Assembly: GCF_016597815.1 (NCBI RefSeq)
Contig: NZ_VCHA01000007.1
Coordinates: forward strand, 84,984-148,983
Length of the DNA stretch: 64,000 nt
From: Marinobacter sp. DY40_1A1
Lineage (GTDB): Bacteria; Pseudomonadota; Gammaproteobacteria; Pseudomonadales; Oleiphilaceae
Direction: 5' to 3'
The notes beneath the pieces are model-generated. The model ran no database searches and was not told where the DNA came from. It saw only the letters and a list, made by a program, of their open reading frames with translations. Positions within the stretch are counted from its first letter, which is position 1. The number at the start of each line of letters is the position of its first letter. Shown piece after piece: positions 11,134 to 20,865 of the stretch. Both the position numbers and the translations under genes were made by a program.

Positions 11134-12387
11134 TCAAACCCACTCGATAATTCCGTCAACCACCCTATCCAGCGCACCCTTGTTCTTATTGACCACCGAC
11201 AATGCACGTTGCCCCCTGGCTTGACGCTCCTCAACATCAGTGAACAGGGCGAGCAGCTGTCGAAACACCTCATCTCCATCCCTGACCATGGTTACGCCAC
11301 CATCATCAAGCAACCGATCATAGATAGTTTCAAAATTGAATACGTTGTGCCCAGAAATAACAGGAATTCCCCAGCCCGCCGGCTCCAGAGGATTGTGACC
11401 GCCACGCTCTATCAACGAGCCGCCCACAAAAGCCACATCACTGGCTCCGTAGAGCATCATCAGCTCGCCCATGGTGTCGCCCAGGTATACCTGCGCGCTG
11501 GAGGGGTCGTCACCTGAAGAGCGCCGCGCCAGAGAGAATTCCTGTCGGCCAATGAGTTCCGCTACTGACTCAAACCGCTCCGGGTGGCGGGGCACAATAA
11601 TCAACAGCGCATCGGGCTGATGCTGCAACAACTGCTTATGTGCCGCCAGCAACTGGGCGTCTTCGCCTTCATGGGTACTTCCGGCAATCCACACGGGGCG
11701 ATCTGAAAGGCTGCTCTTTAGCTGCCCTGACGCCGCGCGCACTGAGTCAGGTATATCCACATCAAATTTGACGCTGCCTGTAACCGCAACTTTGGACGCG
11801 GCGACACCTATTCTTCGAAAGCGCTCTGCATCTTTTTCAGCTTGGGCTGCAACCCAGCTGATGCTGCGCACAATCGGTGCTACCAGTCGCTTTACACGTT
11901 CATAGCCCAGCGCTGAGCGCTCCGACAGCCGGGCGTTGATAAGAAAAACAGGGACCCCGCGAGACCGGCTCTGGCGAATCATGTTCGGCCATATCTCCGT
12001 TTCCATAATCACCAGTATTCTGGGGTTAACACGGTTCAGAAACCGGCGAATGGCACCGGGGGTGTCATAAGGTGCGTATGCATACTGAACCTGGTCCCCA
12101 AACATTTTCATGGCCTGCGTCTGACCTGTGTCTGTCATGGCGGTTAACAGGATTGTTATATCGGGATTGCGGGCGAGCAGCCGTCGCACCATAGGCGCAG
12201 CGGCAATGGTTTCGCCTACCGACACAGCATGAACCCAGACAACAGTGCCGCTGGCATGGGGAACAAAACCCAACCGCTGCCGCCAGTTGATGCGCAGCTC
12301 AGGCGCTTGACGGCCCTGCCACCACAACCGGATAAGAATAAACGGCAGTGCCAATCGTATAAGCTGTGAATAGATAAATTGAAGCAC
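11134..12387 (-). CDS. waaA: 3-deoxy-D-manno-octulosonic acid (Kdo) transferase
   Basis: This 417-residue GT30 enzyme, anchored by an N-terminal hydrophobic segment (LIRLALPFILIRLWW), transfers Kdo from CMP-Kdo to the lipid A precursor. Typical motifs are WVHAVSVGET with the catalytic Glu, METEIWPN, NARLSERS, AGSTHEGED and GGHNPLEPA. The start is a GTG at 12387 with GGAGAG six bases upstream; the longer upstream frame is chance. It is divergent from the acyltransferase at 12510, so the shared 122 bp probably carry both promoters. This is the first gene of the LPS region. Confidence 0.95.
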   Translation of the reverse strand: MLQFIYSQLIRLALPFILIRLWWQGRQAPELRINWRQRLGFVPHASGTVVWVHAVSVGETIAAAPMVRRLLARNPDITILLTAMTDTGQTQAMKMFGDQVQYAYAPYDTPGAIRRFLNRVNPRILVIMETEIWPNMIRQSRSRGVPVFLINARLSERSALGYERVKRLVAPIVRSISWVAAQAEKDAERFRRIGVAASKVAVTGSVKFDVDIPDSVRAASGQLKSSLSDRPVWIAGSTHEGEDAQLLAAHKQLLQHQPDALLIIVPRHPERFESVAELIGRQEFSLARRSSGDDPSSAQVYLGDTMGELMMLYGASDVAFVGGSLIERGGHNPLEPAGWGIPVISGHNVFNFETIYDRLLDDGGVTMVRDGDEVFRQLLALFTDVEERQARGQRALSVVNKNKGALDRVVDGIIEWV

Positions 12388-12509
12388 GCAGGACTCTCCC
12401 CAAAACAGTGCGGTATCATATCGCAAAGCCTGACCAGTTGCTTCCGACTGACACTGCCGGGCAACATAGCCATAGCCGCAACCCACTGAGCTAGCAGGAC
12501 AGATTTCAA

Positions 12510-13457
12510 GTGAAGAAGAAACACCGTAAACAGGCGCGCAATACAGACTACGCAGCCTATCGCCACCCGCGTTGGTGGCCAACCTGGATCGGAATTGCTG
12601 TTATGTGGTGTGCAGCCCAGCTTCCCATCCGTTTTCAGTGGTGGCTTGGCAAATGCATTGGGCTTCTGGCGTGGCGCTTTGTCAAGAGGCGGCGCCATAT
12701 CACCGAGGTTAATATACGCCTGTGTTTTCCTGAACTGACGCAGGCGCAGCAAGGTGCACTGGTTCGTAACAGTTTTATCGCAAACGGAATAGGCCTCATG
12801 GAGCTGGGTATAGCCTGGTTCCGGAATCCGGCAAAGCTTACGGGTATAACAGAGGTTCATGGCAAGGAGCATCTGGACAATGCGCTGGCCGAAGGTAAGG
12901 GTGTATTGTTGCTGGGCGGCCACTACAGCACTCTGGACCTTGGAGGCAGCCTGGTTACCGAGTACATTGAGGCAGATGTGATGCAGAGGGATCACAACAA
13001 CCCACTGATGAACGCCGTTATGACCCGGGCAAGGGAACGTCGCTACGAGACAGTCCTGGGCGCCCGGGATCTTCGTGGGCTATTCCGCAGCCTGAAAAAG
13101 AATCGGACTGTGTGGTACGCCACAGACCAGGATTATGGCCGCAAAGATATTGTTTTCGCGCCGTTCTTTGGTATACCAACTGGTACTATCACAGCCACAT
13201 CTCGTATAGCTGCACGCAGCCAGTGTAAAGTGGTTCCATTCAGCCATTTTCGACGGCAGGACAAGCCTGGCTATGACATATACTTTCACCCGCCGCTGGA
13301 CCCCTTCCCAAGCGGCGACGACATGCAGGATGCGACGGCAATCAATCAGATTATTGAGCGCGAGATCCGGCGCGCACCCGATCAGTATCTCTGGATGCAC
13401 CGCCGCTTCAAAACGCGGCCAGATATAAACGACCCAGGTTTTTATGGCGGCAAATAG
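12510..13457 (+). CDS. LpxL/HtrB-type lipid A late acyltransferase (copy 1)
   Basis: The 315-residue protein has one N-terminal hydrophobic segment (WIGIAVMWCAAQLPI). It carries the H-x4-D catalytic motif (GGHYSTLDLGG near residue 137) and the conserved DQDYGRKDIVFAPFFG. Family members add a secondary acyl chain to Kdo-lipid A at the inner membrane. The GTG start at 12510 has AGGACAG upstream. It overlaps the next gene by 14 bp, forming an operon with the ELM1 protein and a GT4. Whether it acts as LpxL, LpxM or LpxP cannot be told from sequence alone. Confidence 0.9.
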   Translation: MKKKHRKQARNTDYAAYRHPRWWPTWIGIAVMWCAAQLPIRFQWWLGKCIGLLAWRFVKRRRHITEVNIRLCFPELTQAQQGALVRNSFIANGIGLMELGIAWFRNPAKLTGITEVHGKEHLDNALAEGKGVLLLGGHYSTLDLGGSLVTEYIEADVMQRDHNNPLMNAVMTRARERRYETVLGARDLRGLFRSLKKNRTVWYATDQDYGRKDIVFAPFFGIPTGTITATSRIAARSQCKVVPFSHFRRQDKPGYDIYFHPPLDPFPSGDDMQDATAINQIIEREIRRAPDQYLWMHRRFKTRPDINDPGFYGGK

Positions 13458-14421
13458 CACGTCGGCGGCACCTGTAATATGGCTGCTCACAGACAACAAG
13501 CCCGGGCACCGAAATCAACTAAAGGGGCTTGGCAACCGACTACGGGTGAAAGCCGGGGCCAGTCTGTACTGGATCGACGCTCCCGACACACGCACACCCT
13601 TGTGGCGAGCGCTGCTGGCAATACCGCCCGGGCTGGGCAGATCGCTCCCCCACCCGGACCTGATCATTGCTGCAGGTGCGGGCACCCACAAACTGCTGCT
13701 TTCTTTGCGACGGCTCAAGAATGCCAAAACTCTGGTCATCATGAAGCCCGGATTCCCGCGCAACTGGATCGACGGCGCTATAATTCCCGCCCATGACGGC
13801 ATTGCTCAAAACCGGGACACACTGATTACTGACGGTGTTATCAACACGGTCACACCCCTGGCCAGAATTACGGATAAACCCGAAGCCCTTTTGTTACTCG
13901 GTGGCCCATCACCCCAATACGACTGGGACGATGACGTGGTTTTCGGGCAGGTCACTCATCTGATCGGAGAGTATCCTGAATGGCGCTGGACCATCAGCAG
14001 CTCAAGACGAACGCCTGGAGCTCTCAGGGAACGACTAAATGAGCTGGCCGGCCTCAAGATTACCGTGGCAGACCCTGACAGGACCCATGAAGACTGGTTA
14101 AGCCACAGTGTAGCGGCATCCCGGGCTATCTGGGTAACCCCTGACAGCATGTCCATGGTATGTGAAGCTGCCACATCCGGGGTACCAACCGGGTTGTTCC
14201 AACTCCCCGAGCGTTCCGGAAGCCGTGTAGCCAGCGGCGTGCAACAATTGGTTGAGGCTGGCCATGTAGCGCGCTGGAGTGATCATGCAACCGTGATGGG
14301 CGGTAAAACTGGTCAGGAAAAACCTCTCTGGGAGGCTGACCGGGCGGCTCTATGGGTGATTAAACGCTGGCTGACACCTGCCAGCGAAAAGCAGAAAAGA
14401 GTAAAAGGGATGACTCCTTGA
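13444..14421 (+). CDS. ELM1 (DUF1022) family protein, putative glycosyltransferase-like
   Basis: The 325-residue protein resembles the mitochondrial fission ELM1/DUF1022 family. Characteristic parts are WLLTDNKPGHRNQLKGL at the start, the KPGFPRNWIDGAIIPAHDG segment and VTPDSMSMVCEAATSGVPTGLF at the C-terminus. That last segment resembles the nucleotide-sugar pocket of GT-B glycosyltransferases. The bacterial function is not established; LPS or exopolysaccharide work is inferred from context. It overlaps the acyltransferase by 14 bp and the GT4 by 4 bp, so translation is coupled on both sides. Confidence 0.87.
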   Translation: MAANSTSAAPVIWLLTDNKPGHRNQLKGLGNRLRVKAGASLYWIDAPDTRTPLWRALLAIPPGLGRSLPHPDLIIAAGAGTHKLLLSLRRLKNAKTLVIMKPGFPRNWIDGAIIPAHDGIAQNRDTLITDGVINTVTPLARITDKPEALLLLGGPSPQYDWDDDVVFGQVTHLIGEYPEWRWTISSSRRTPGALRERLNELAGLKITVADPDRTHEDWLSHSVAASRAIWVTPDSMSMVCEAATSGVPTGLFQLPERSGSRVASGVQQLVEAGHVARWSDHATVMGGKTGQEKPLWEADRAALWVIKRWLTPASEKQKRVKGMTP

Positions 14422-15533
14422 GAATTCTCCAGGCACTACCGGCTCTATACAGTGGCGGTGTAGAACGGGGAACCGTCGAGTTTGCGGCGGATCTTGTTCG
14501 CCACAACTGCGAATCCTGGGTTGTATCAAACGGCGGGCCTCTGGTGAAACGTCTTGAAGAGCAAGGCACAACCCACATCAGAATGCCCATTCATCGCAAG
14601 TCACCTGCATCCTTTGGGCAAATTCGCCCCATGCGTAACCTGATTCGGAAGCTTCAGCCAGACATTATTCACGTACGCTCACGCATGCCCGCCTGGATCG
14701 TGCGCCTTGCGTGTAAGGGGCTGCCTGCGAGCCAGCAGCCAGCCATTGTGTCGACTTTCCACGGCATGTATTCCGTAAACCCGTACAGCGCCATCATGGC
14801 AAAATCCGATCACGTGATCGCAGTATCAAACTGTGTACGCAACTACATCACCCACAACTACCAGGTTCCCGAGCAAAAGCTCACTGTGATACAGCGCGGA
14901 GTGGATGTGGATTACTTTCAGCAACAGACACTGAGTGAAACATGGCGACAATCTCTGTTTACCCAATTCCCACAACTTGAGAACAAACATATTCTCATGA
15001 TGCCCGGGCGCATTTCCCGGTGGAAAGGCCAGCTGCAGTTTCTTGAGGCTATGGCTGAAATCACCCGCGAAAAACCAGACTGCCACGGCATCATTGTTGG
15101 CGGTGCAGAACCCGGGAAAGAGCGCTTCCTGCAGGAACTGGAACGACATCGCACAAAGCTCGGGCTTACTGACAAAGTCAGCTTCCTTGGGCAGCGGGAT
15201 GATATGGCGGAGCTATATCTGCTTGCCGACCTGGTCTGTCATATGTCGACAAAGCCCGAACCCTTCGGCCGCACTGTTACCGAAGCACTTTCCTCCGGCA
15301 CGCCCGTGGTTGCGTTTAACCGTGGTGGTGCAGCTGAAACGCTGCAGGCATGCTTTCGCGACGGGCTTGTAACCCCTGATAACATTCAGGAGTTTGCCCA
15401 GGTAGCTATCAGATTGCTCGGTGACAACGCCCCGCACATTGAGATTCCATACCGGTTTCGGCTGCAGGCGCAAACAGAGTCGACACTGGAGGTTTACCGG
15501 AAGGTTCTTGGCAAAGCCGCTTCCACCTTTTGA
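14418..15533 (+). CDS. Glycosyltransferase family 4 (LPS core type)
   Basis: The 371-residue GT-B fold enzyme begins MRILQALPALYSGGVERGTVEFA, with the glycine-rich acceptor loop of GT4. In its C-terminal half are PGRISRWKGQLQFLEA and KPEPFGRTVTEALSSGTPVVAF, the E-x7-E nucleotide-sugar site. The sugar is unknown. The start is a TTG at 14418 sharing bases with the previous stop in TTGA. I chose it because the first residues match the family exactly, with AAGGGA upstream. It is probably cytoplasmic or membrane-associated, acting on the growing core. Confidence 0.92.
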   Translation: MRILQALPALYSGGVERGTVEFAADLVRHNCESWVVSNGGPLVKRLEEQGTTHIRMPIHRKSPASFGQIRPMRNLIRKLQPDIIHVRSRMPAWIVRLACKGLPASQQPAIVSTFHGMYSVNPYSAIMAKSDHVIAVSNCVRNYITHNYQVPEQKLTVIQRGVDVDYFQQQTLSETWRQSLFTQFPQLENKHILMMPGRISRWKGQLQFLEAMAEITREKPDCHGIIVGGAEPGKERFLQELERHRTKLGLTDKVSFLGQRDDMAELYLLADLVCHMSTKPEPFGRTVTEALSSGTPVVAFNRGGAAETLQACFRDGLVTPDNIQEFAQVAIRLLGDNAPHIEIPYRFRLQAQTESTLEVYRKVLGKAASTF

Positions 15534-15567
15534 AAATTATCTGGCAGATACATGTGTCAGGCTAGCG

Positions 15568-16386
15568 TCACTGCGGGCCCTTGGCCTGGTTTTTATGTTC
15601 AGCCCCACCTTCCAGCTCCGCCAGCATTTGCATCTCCTTTGCCTTGGCCAGCCTCATAAAGTTTCTGTTCGCGGCGGTAATCGCAACACTTAATCCAAAC
15701 CATCCATTTCGGAATTGCCCACGAACCAGGTAATACTTAAGGAACTTGAGTGGGAACTCTGCAAACAGCCGCGCACTTGGAATTTTCCGGCCTTTTGCAA
15801 CCAAAAACCGCGCCTGTTCCGATGAAAGCTGGCTGTATTTTTTCTCAATCTGCTCTAATGAAACGAGCGTTCGGTGAAGAACATCTCCTTTCAATTCAAG
15901 CACCTTGCCCACCTTAACCTGCGGGCGATCGTTATTGCTATCCTTCTCAGCCTCTATCGCTGCTCTGGTTCGGTTGTATAAACGAAGAATCTTCTTACTT
16001 CTTTCGTATCTGAACGGGTGGCCTTGCATAGGTGGGGACAGCACCCAGCGCATCTTGAACCCTGCAACATCATCCGGAATCGGCTTTTCAAACAAGCCCC
16101 GAATGTTCGCCACTAACTCATCAGACAATACTTCATCGGCATCCAGATCAAGCACCCAGTCGTTGCGACAAAGGCTTGCAGCATAGGCCTTCTGGCTGGC
16201 AAACCCCTCCCAATCGTTGTGCACAAACCGGGCCCCTGAAGATTCCACAATTTCTCTGGTTTTATCAGTACTTCCAGAGTCCACAACTAGTATTTCATCA
16301 GCCCAACCCATCACTTTTGCCAGTGACTCCGGGAGCCGCAACTCCTCGTTCTGAGTAATATAGTAAACAGACAACGGTAGTTTCAT
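15568..16386 (-). CDS. Glycosyltransferase family 2, WaaE/KdtX-like
   Basis: The 272-residue GT-A enzyme has the family opening LPLSVYYITQNEELRLPESL, then EILVVDSGSTDKT and the DxD-type WVLDLDADEVLSDEL. These match WaaE/KdtX proteins that add a sugar to inner-core LPS. A related second copy is fused to the O-antigen ligase at 18838-20865. The start at 16386 was preferred over the adjacent ATG at 16389 because AGGA lies six bases before it. The gene runs opposite to its neighbours and is convergent with the GT4. Confidence 0.9.
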   Translation of the reverse strand: MKLPLSVYYITQNEELRLPESLAKVMGWADEILVVDSGSTDKTREIVESSGARFVHNDWEGFASQKAYAASLCRNDWVLDLDADEVLSDELVANIRGLFEKPIPDDVAGFKMRWVLSPPMQGHPFRYERSKKILRLYNRTRAAIEAEKDSNNDRPQVKVGKVLELKGDVLHRTLVSLEQIEKKYSQLSSEQARFLVAKGRKIPSARLFAEFPLKFLKYYLVRGQFRNGWFGLSVAITAANRNFMRLAKAKEMQMLAELEGGAEHKNQAKGPQ

Positions 16387-16518
16387 CATGATTCCTGGCA
16401 TTAAAGCGGCCGACTAAAGCCATTGACCGGTCATTATTACGGTATCAATATGGTAAAGTATTTCGCTTCAGGTTGACGCTTTTCTATAGCTTCACAAACT
16501 CAAGCCCGGAGCAAACCC

Positions 16519-17934
16519 ATGATTCATCCCGTCATTATGGCTGGCGGTACCGGCTCGCGACTTTGGCCGTTGTCACGACAGCTGAACCCGAAGCAGTTTC
16601 TCAAGCTGACCGACAGCCCACTCTCGATGCTGCAATCGACCGTGGCCCGGCTTGACGGCATGGACACACAAAACCCGCTCCTGATTTGCAACGAAGAGCA
16701 TCGCTTTCTGGCTGCAGAACAAATGCGGCAGTCCGGCCACGAAGATAGCTGTATTATCCTTGAGCCTTGTGGTCGCAATACCGCGCCTGCCATTGCCCTG
16801 GCGGCGCTTCAATTGTGCGAAAGCGCCGGGAGCGAAGACCCTCTGATGTTGGTACTTGCTGCCGACCACCTGATTACAGACGTCGAAGCTTTCCAGGATG
16901 GTGTGAAAAAGGCTGTGCCTTTGGCAAAAAAAGGCAAACTTGTGACATTTGGCATCATCCCGCACCAACCTGAAACCGGATACGGCTATATCCATCGCAG
17001 TACCGAGTTGGCGACTGACTGTTACTCCGTTGACGGTTTTGTGGAAAAGCCCGATCTTGAGACCGCAAAAACCTATCTTGAATCTGGAGAATACCTCTGG
17101 AACAGTGGCATGTTTCTGTTTGGCGCCAAGCAATACCTGGCAGAACTGGAGCTGCACCGCCCTGACATTTTATCAGCCTGTCGCGCTGCGATGGCTGATA
17201 CCAGCGAAGATCTTCACTTTGTTCGGGTAAGCCCGGAACTTTTTGCAAACTGCCCCTCTGAATCTGTTGACTATGCAGTCATGGAAAAAACGAACCATGC
17301 TGTGGTTGTTTCTTTGGACGCCGGATGGAGTGACATAGGCTCCTGGTCAGCGCTGTGGGATGTCAGTGAAAAAGACGCCAATGGCAACAGCCTCAGCGGC
17401 GATGTAATCGCCCACCAAACCAGCAACACTCTGGTTCGCGCAGACAGCCGGCTGGTAGCGGCAATTGGCGTTGATGATCTTGTCATTATTGAGACCAACG
17501 ATGCCATTCTTATTGCTCACAAAGACAAAGTACAGGACGTAAAAGCGGTGGTTGAGCAGATCCGAAACGATGGCCGACATGAGCACATGAATCACCGCGA
17601 GGTTTACCGTCCCTGGGGTGTATACGACTCCATAGACAGCGGGCCGCGTTACCAGGTAAAGCGGATCACAGTAAAGCCCGGCGCGAAGCTATCGGTTCAA
17701 ATGCACCATCATCGCGCTGAGCACTGGATTGTTGTCAGCGGGACAGCACGCGTAACAAACGGTGAAAAAACATACCTCGTGACTGAAAACCAGTCCACTT
17801 ACATACCGATAGGACAGGTACACTCATTGGAAAACCCGGGAGTTATCAATCTGGAGTTGATTGAGGTGCAGTCGGGTTCTTATCTTGGTGAGGATGATAT
17901 CGTCAGGTACGAAGACCGGTATGGCAGAAAATGA
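16519..17934 (+). CDS. manC: Bifunctional mannose-1-phosphate guanylyltransferase / mannose-6-phosphate isomerase
   Basis: The 471-residue type II enzyme has an N-terminal pyrophosphorylase domain ([15 protein letters not shown], then FVEKPD near residue 173). A C-terminal cupin isomerase domain carries the metal-binding [10 protein letters not shown] near residue 394. It makes GDP-mannose for LPS or exopolysaccharide. GGAG lies upstream of the ATG. The stop overlaps the next start (ATGA), coupling it to the acyltransferase and ligase genes. No manB is in the window. The symbol manC is used; algA and wbpW are paralog names. Confidence 0.94.
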   Translation: MIHPVIMAGGTGSRLWPLSRQLNPKQFLKLTDSPLSMLQSTVARLDGMDTQNPLLICNEEHRFLAAEQMRQSGHEDSCIILEPCGRNTAPAIALAALQLCESAGSEDPLMLVLAADHLITDVEAFQDGVKKAVPLAKKGKLVTFGIIPHQPETGYGYIHRSTELATDCYSVDGFVEKPDLETAKTYLESGEYLWNSGMFLFGAKQYLAELELHRPDILSACRAAMADTSEDLHFVRVSPELFANCPSESVDYAVMEKTNHAVVVSLDAGWSDIGSWSALWDVSEKDANGNSLSGDVIAHQTSNTLVRADSRLVAAIGVDDLVIIETNDAILIAHKDKVQDVKAVVEQIRNDGRHEHMNHREVYRPWGVYDSIDSGPRYQVKRITVKPGAKLSVQMHHHRAEHWIVVSGTARVTNGEKTYLVTENQSTYIPIGQVHSLENPGVINLELIEVQSGSYLGEDDIVRYEDRYGRK

Positions 17935-18836
17935 ATAAGCTGAAATATCTTTTTGTTGCAGGTCTCCTGCGCATCGCCGGCAAGCTTTCTCTGGCAAGCG
18001 CCCAACGGATTGGCAAGTTTATCGGCTTGCTTATGTGGAAGTTGCAGCTCAAGACTCGTGAAGTTACGGAGATAAACCTCTCAATTTGTCTCCCGGAGCT
18101 CTCGCCAACAGAGCGAGCAGACCTTGCGAAGGAATCACTGATCAGCACAGGCATGACGATGCTGGAAATTCCTTTGATGTGGGAGTGGCCGGTTGAAAAA
18201 TGCCTTGATCTGGTTCGTGAAACAGAAGGCCTCGAGCTGATTGACGAGGCAATGGCTGACGGTAGCGGCCTGATCCTTCTCGCCCCGCACCTTGGCAGCT
18301 GGGAGTTAGCGGGACTGTTTTTCTCATCCCGTTACAAAATGGCTGCTCTATATAGCCCGCCCAACATGCCGGAATTCGAGGACTACATGATCCGTGTACG
18401 CGGCCGGCTTGGCTCCGAACTCGTGCGAGGCGACAGGCGGGGTCTTGTAAGGCTGGGAACGATTCTCCGGGAGGGCGGTGTGGCGGGCATCCTTCCGGAC
18501 CAATCCCCGCGTGGCAAAGGTAATGCCTTTGCCCCATTTTTTGGTATGGAAGTCAAAACCATGACTCTGGTCTCCAAGCTTATGCAACGAACCGGAGCCA
18601 AGGTTTTGATCACCTACGCCGAACGGTTAGAAAACGCACAGGGCTTCCGGATTGTAGTACGCAAAACCGAACCGGGCCTCGACAGCAAGGATTCCGTGGC
18701 AGCAACAACCGCCCTGAACCAGTCAGTTGAACAGTGTATTCGGGATATTCCCGGGCAGTATCAATGGGAATACAAACGCATGCGGCACCGGCCACCAGGT
18801 GAAATCAACCCCTATAATCCGGACCGGGTGTGCTGA
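17931..18836 (+). CDS. LpxL/HtrB-type lipid A acyltransferase (copy 2)
   Basis: The 301-residue protein belongs to the same family as the product at 12510 but is clearly diverged. It has an N-terminal hydrophobic stretch, the catalytic H-x4-E motif ([11 protein letters not shown] near residue 126) and [18 protein letters not shown]. It should add a secondary acyl chain to lipid A. ATGA overlap with manC and a 1-bp gap to the ligase gene indicate one operon. Two paralogs in one LPS region suggest acyl transfer at two positions; which does which is unknown. Confidence 0.9.
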   Translation: MNKLKYLFVAGLLRIAGKLSLASAQRIGKFIGLLMWKLQLKTREVTEINLSICLPELSPTERADLAKESLISTGMTMLEIPLMWEWPVEKCLDLVRETEGLELIDEAMADGSGLILLAPHLGSWELAGLFFSSRYKMAALYSPPNMPEFEDYMIRVRGRLGSELVRGDRRGLVRLGTILREGGVAGILPDQSPRGKGNAFAPFFGMEVKTMTLVSKLMQRTGAKVLITYAERLENAQGFRIVVRKTEPGLDSKDSVAATTALNQSVEQCIRDIPGQYQWEYKRMRHRPPGEINPYNPDRVC

Positions 18837-18837
18837 C

Positions 18838-20865
18838 ATGACAAATCACTTCAAAAAACCTGTTTACCTGCTTTTTGTAGCCGGTATAGCAGGAGCGCTT
18901 CTGTCATCCAGCATTTTGGCAGCCGCCGCGCTTTTGCTTGCCATAACAGGCCTCATAATCAGTTTCCGAAAATCTCTCTATCAAGCCGGATGGGATAAGC
19001 CCAAAGAGCTACGTTTACTGCATTTCGCATTCTGGTTTTTCGTGCTCGTGAGTTTTTACTCTTGGGCAATTGAAGGTTTCAGCTACGAGGGAGGCAAAAC
19101 GTTCGGTAACCATGCCCGCTTCATCCTCTTCTGGCCTCTGATCATTGCTCTAAGCTACGCCCACCTGAACGCAAGTACACTTTTCGCCGGGGCCGGGCTC
19201 CTGGCTGCAAGTACTTTTGGGCTGCTGGGCTCAGCGCTGCTTGCAAATCAAGGTTCTATAGACTTGCTTCTCAACAGCCGCTTTGGCGGTGGAATAAACC
19301 CGATCAGTTTTGGGAATATCGCGTTACTGGGTGGTTTTCTCACTCTGGTGGGCGGGCTGTTTTTTTACCGCAGTAAGCGACGCGCTCTTGGCTTTCTTTT
19401 TATCACTATAGGAGCCGCGGCCGCCGCGATCGCCATGCTCTCGCAAACCCGAAGCAATCTTGTTGCCCTGCCATTTTTCCTGCTGCTACTGGTGCCTCTG
19501 CTAAGCAAAAACCTGCGCATCATCAGCATGATCGCAATTCCTGTCGTGGTTGTTGCTGCCATTGCAACCAACGATCGGATGTCAGAGCAAATTGCAGGTT
19601 TTCTGCAAAATGACACCCCGGATTCAGCCATTACAATCCGGATGGAGGTATGGGGCCTTGCTTGGAACATGTTTGCCGAGAATCCTTGGACCGGCATCGG
19701 ACTTGGCGGCTATACGCAAGAAATCGAGGCGTCAGTCGCCTCCGGGGAGGCATCTGCCGCACTGATCGAATGCTGCACAGGCCACGCCCACAATGATTTT
19801 TTCAACATTGCTGCCACCAGCGGTATCCCGGGCATTCTTAGCTGGGCGTTTCTGATATTCATACCGCTGACAATTTTTTCACGACACCTGTTCAGCAGGC
19901 ATACAGCTTCCGCGCATCTTGCAGTTGCGGGCTCACTGGTCAGTATTGGTTACTTTCTCTTCGGACTAACCGAAGCTACCTTTAATCGAACGCTGTTCCT
20001 GACCTTCTATCTGGTATCGGTTGCCGGTATCGCTGCTGCGCTATTCAACGAGCTTAGCACCTCATATGTACGCCAAAGGACCAAAACAGTCTCTGCAACG
20101 ATCATCACTAAAAACGAAGAGGACCACATTGCCGATTGCCTGAAATCGGCCCGACTGGTTGCCGACGAGATTATTGTTCTGGATAGCGGAAGCACAGACA
20201 GAACCGTTGAGATTGCAAAGCAATATGCCGATATTATTGAGGTAACCGATTGGCCCGGTTTTGGCGTTCAGAAACAAAGAGCTCTGGAAAAAGCCACGGG
20301 CGAATGGGTGCTGTCACTGGATGCCGATGAACGCATTACGCCGGAACTCGCCCGTGAAATAAACCATCGGCTTGCCGATCCCGACGCAGATGCTTACAAG
20401 CTCCCTTGGGCTGTCACCATCTATGGTGCTCGACTGGACTTCGGCCGCAGTGGCAGGGCTCCTCTGAGGCTGTTCCGGCGAGAGGGTGTTCGTTTTTCCG
20501 ATGCACTCGTTCATGAACGAATTCTGATTCCAGAAGGAAGGAAAACCAAAACCCTGCGCGGCCGCCTGACTCATTACACACACCGAGACTTTGGCCACTC
20601 ACTTGAAAAAGGCGCCAAGTATGCCTGGCTTGGTTCACTGGAAAAGCACCGGAAAGGCAAGAAAACACGCACTATGATCTACCCTACCCTGAGGGGATTG
20701 ATGACCTTTGTGCAGGTCTATTTTATCCGGTTTGGGTTTCTTGATGGCGCCGTTGGTTATCTGACGGCGGTCACTTATGCCCAAGTGACCTTTAACAAAT
20801 ACGCGGGCCTGTGGACTATCGACCGTCCCTCGATACCCGCAACTCACGACGCAAACGCCGCCTAA
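18838..20865 (+). CDS. O-antigen ligase-like membrane protein fused to a GT2 glycosyltransferase
   Basis: The 675-residue product has two parts. Residues about 1-405 form a polytopic membrane protein of the O-antigen ligase/polymerase type. It has many hydrophobic segments and the characteristic periplasmic part ENPWTGIGLGGYTQEIE, then CTGHAHNDFFNIAATSGIPG. Residues about 415-675 form a WaaE-like GT2 domain (SATIITKNEEDHIADCL, EIIVLDSGSTDRT, WVLSLDADERITPEL). The start ATG at 18838 lies one base after the acyltransferase stop; the longer frame is chance. Such ligases join a lipid-linked glycan to the lipid A core in the periplasm, while GT2 domains work in the cytoplasm. Its last 50 bp overlap the convergent gene at 20816. 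Confidence 0.9.
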   Translation: MTNHFKKPVYLLFVAGIAGALLSSSILAAAALLLAITGLIISFRKSLYQAGWDKPKELRLLHFAFWFFVLVSFYSWAIEGFSYEGGKTFGNHARFILFWPLIIALSYAHLNASTLFAGAGLLAASTFGLLGSALLANQGSIDLLLNSRFGGGINPISFGNIALLGGFLTLVGGLFFYRSKRRALGFLFITIGAAAAAIAMLSQTRSNLVALPFFLLLLVPLLSKNLRIISMIAIPVVVVAAIATNDRMSEQIAGFLQNDTPDSAITIRMEVWGLAWNMFAENPWTGIGLGGYTQEIEASVASGEASAALIECCTGHAHNDFFNIAATSGIPGILSWAFLIFIPLTIFSRHLFSRHTASAHLAVAGSLVSIGYFLFGLTEATFNRTLFLTFYLVSVAGIAAALFNELSTSYVRQRTKTVSATIITKNEEDHIADCLKSARLVADEIIVLDSGSTDRTVEIAKQYADIIEVTDWPGFGVQKQRALEKATGEWVLSLDADERITPELAREINHRLADPDADAYKLPWAVTIYGARLDFGRSGRAPLRLFRREGVRFSDALVHERILIPEGRKTKTLRGRLTHYTHRDFGHSLEKGAKYAWLGSLEKHRKGKKTRTMIYPTLRGLMTFVQVYFIRFGFLDGAVGYLTAVTYAQVTFNKYAGLWTIDRPSIPATHDANAA

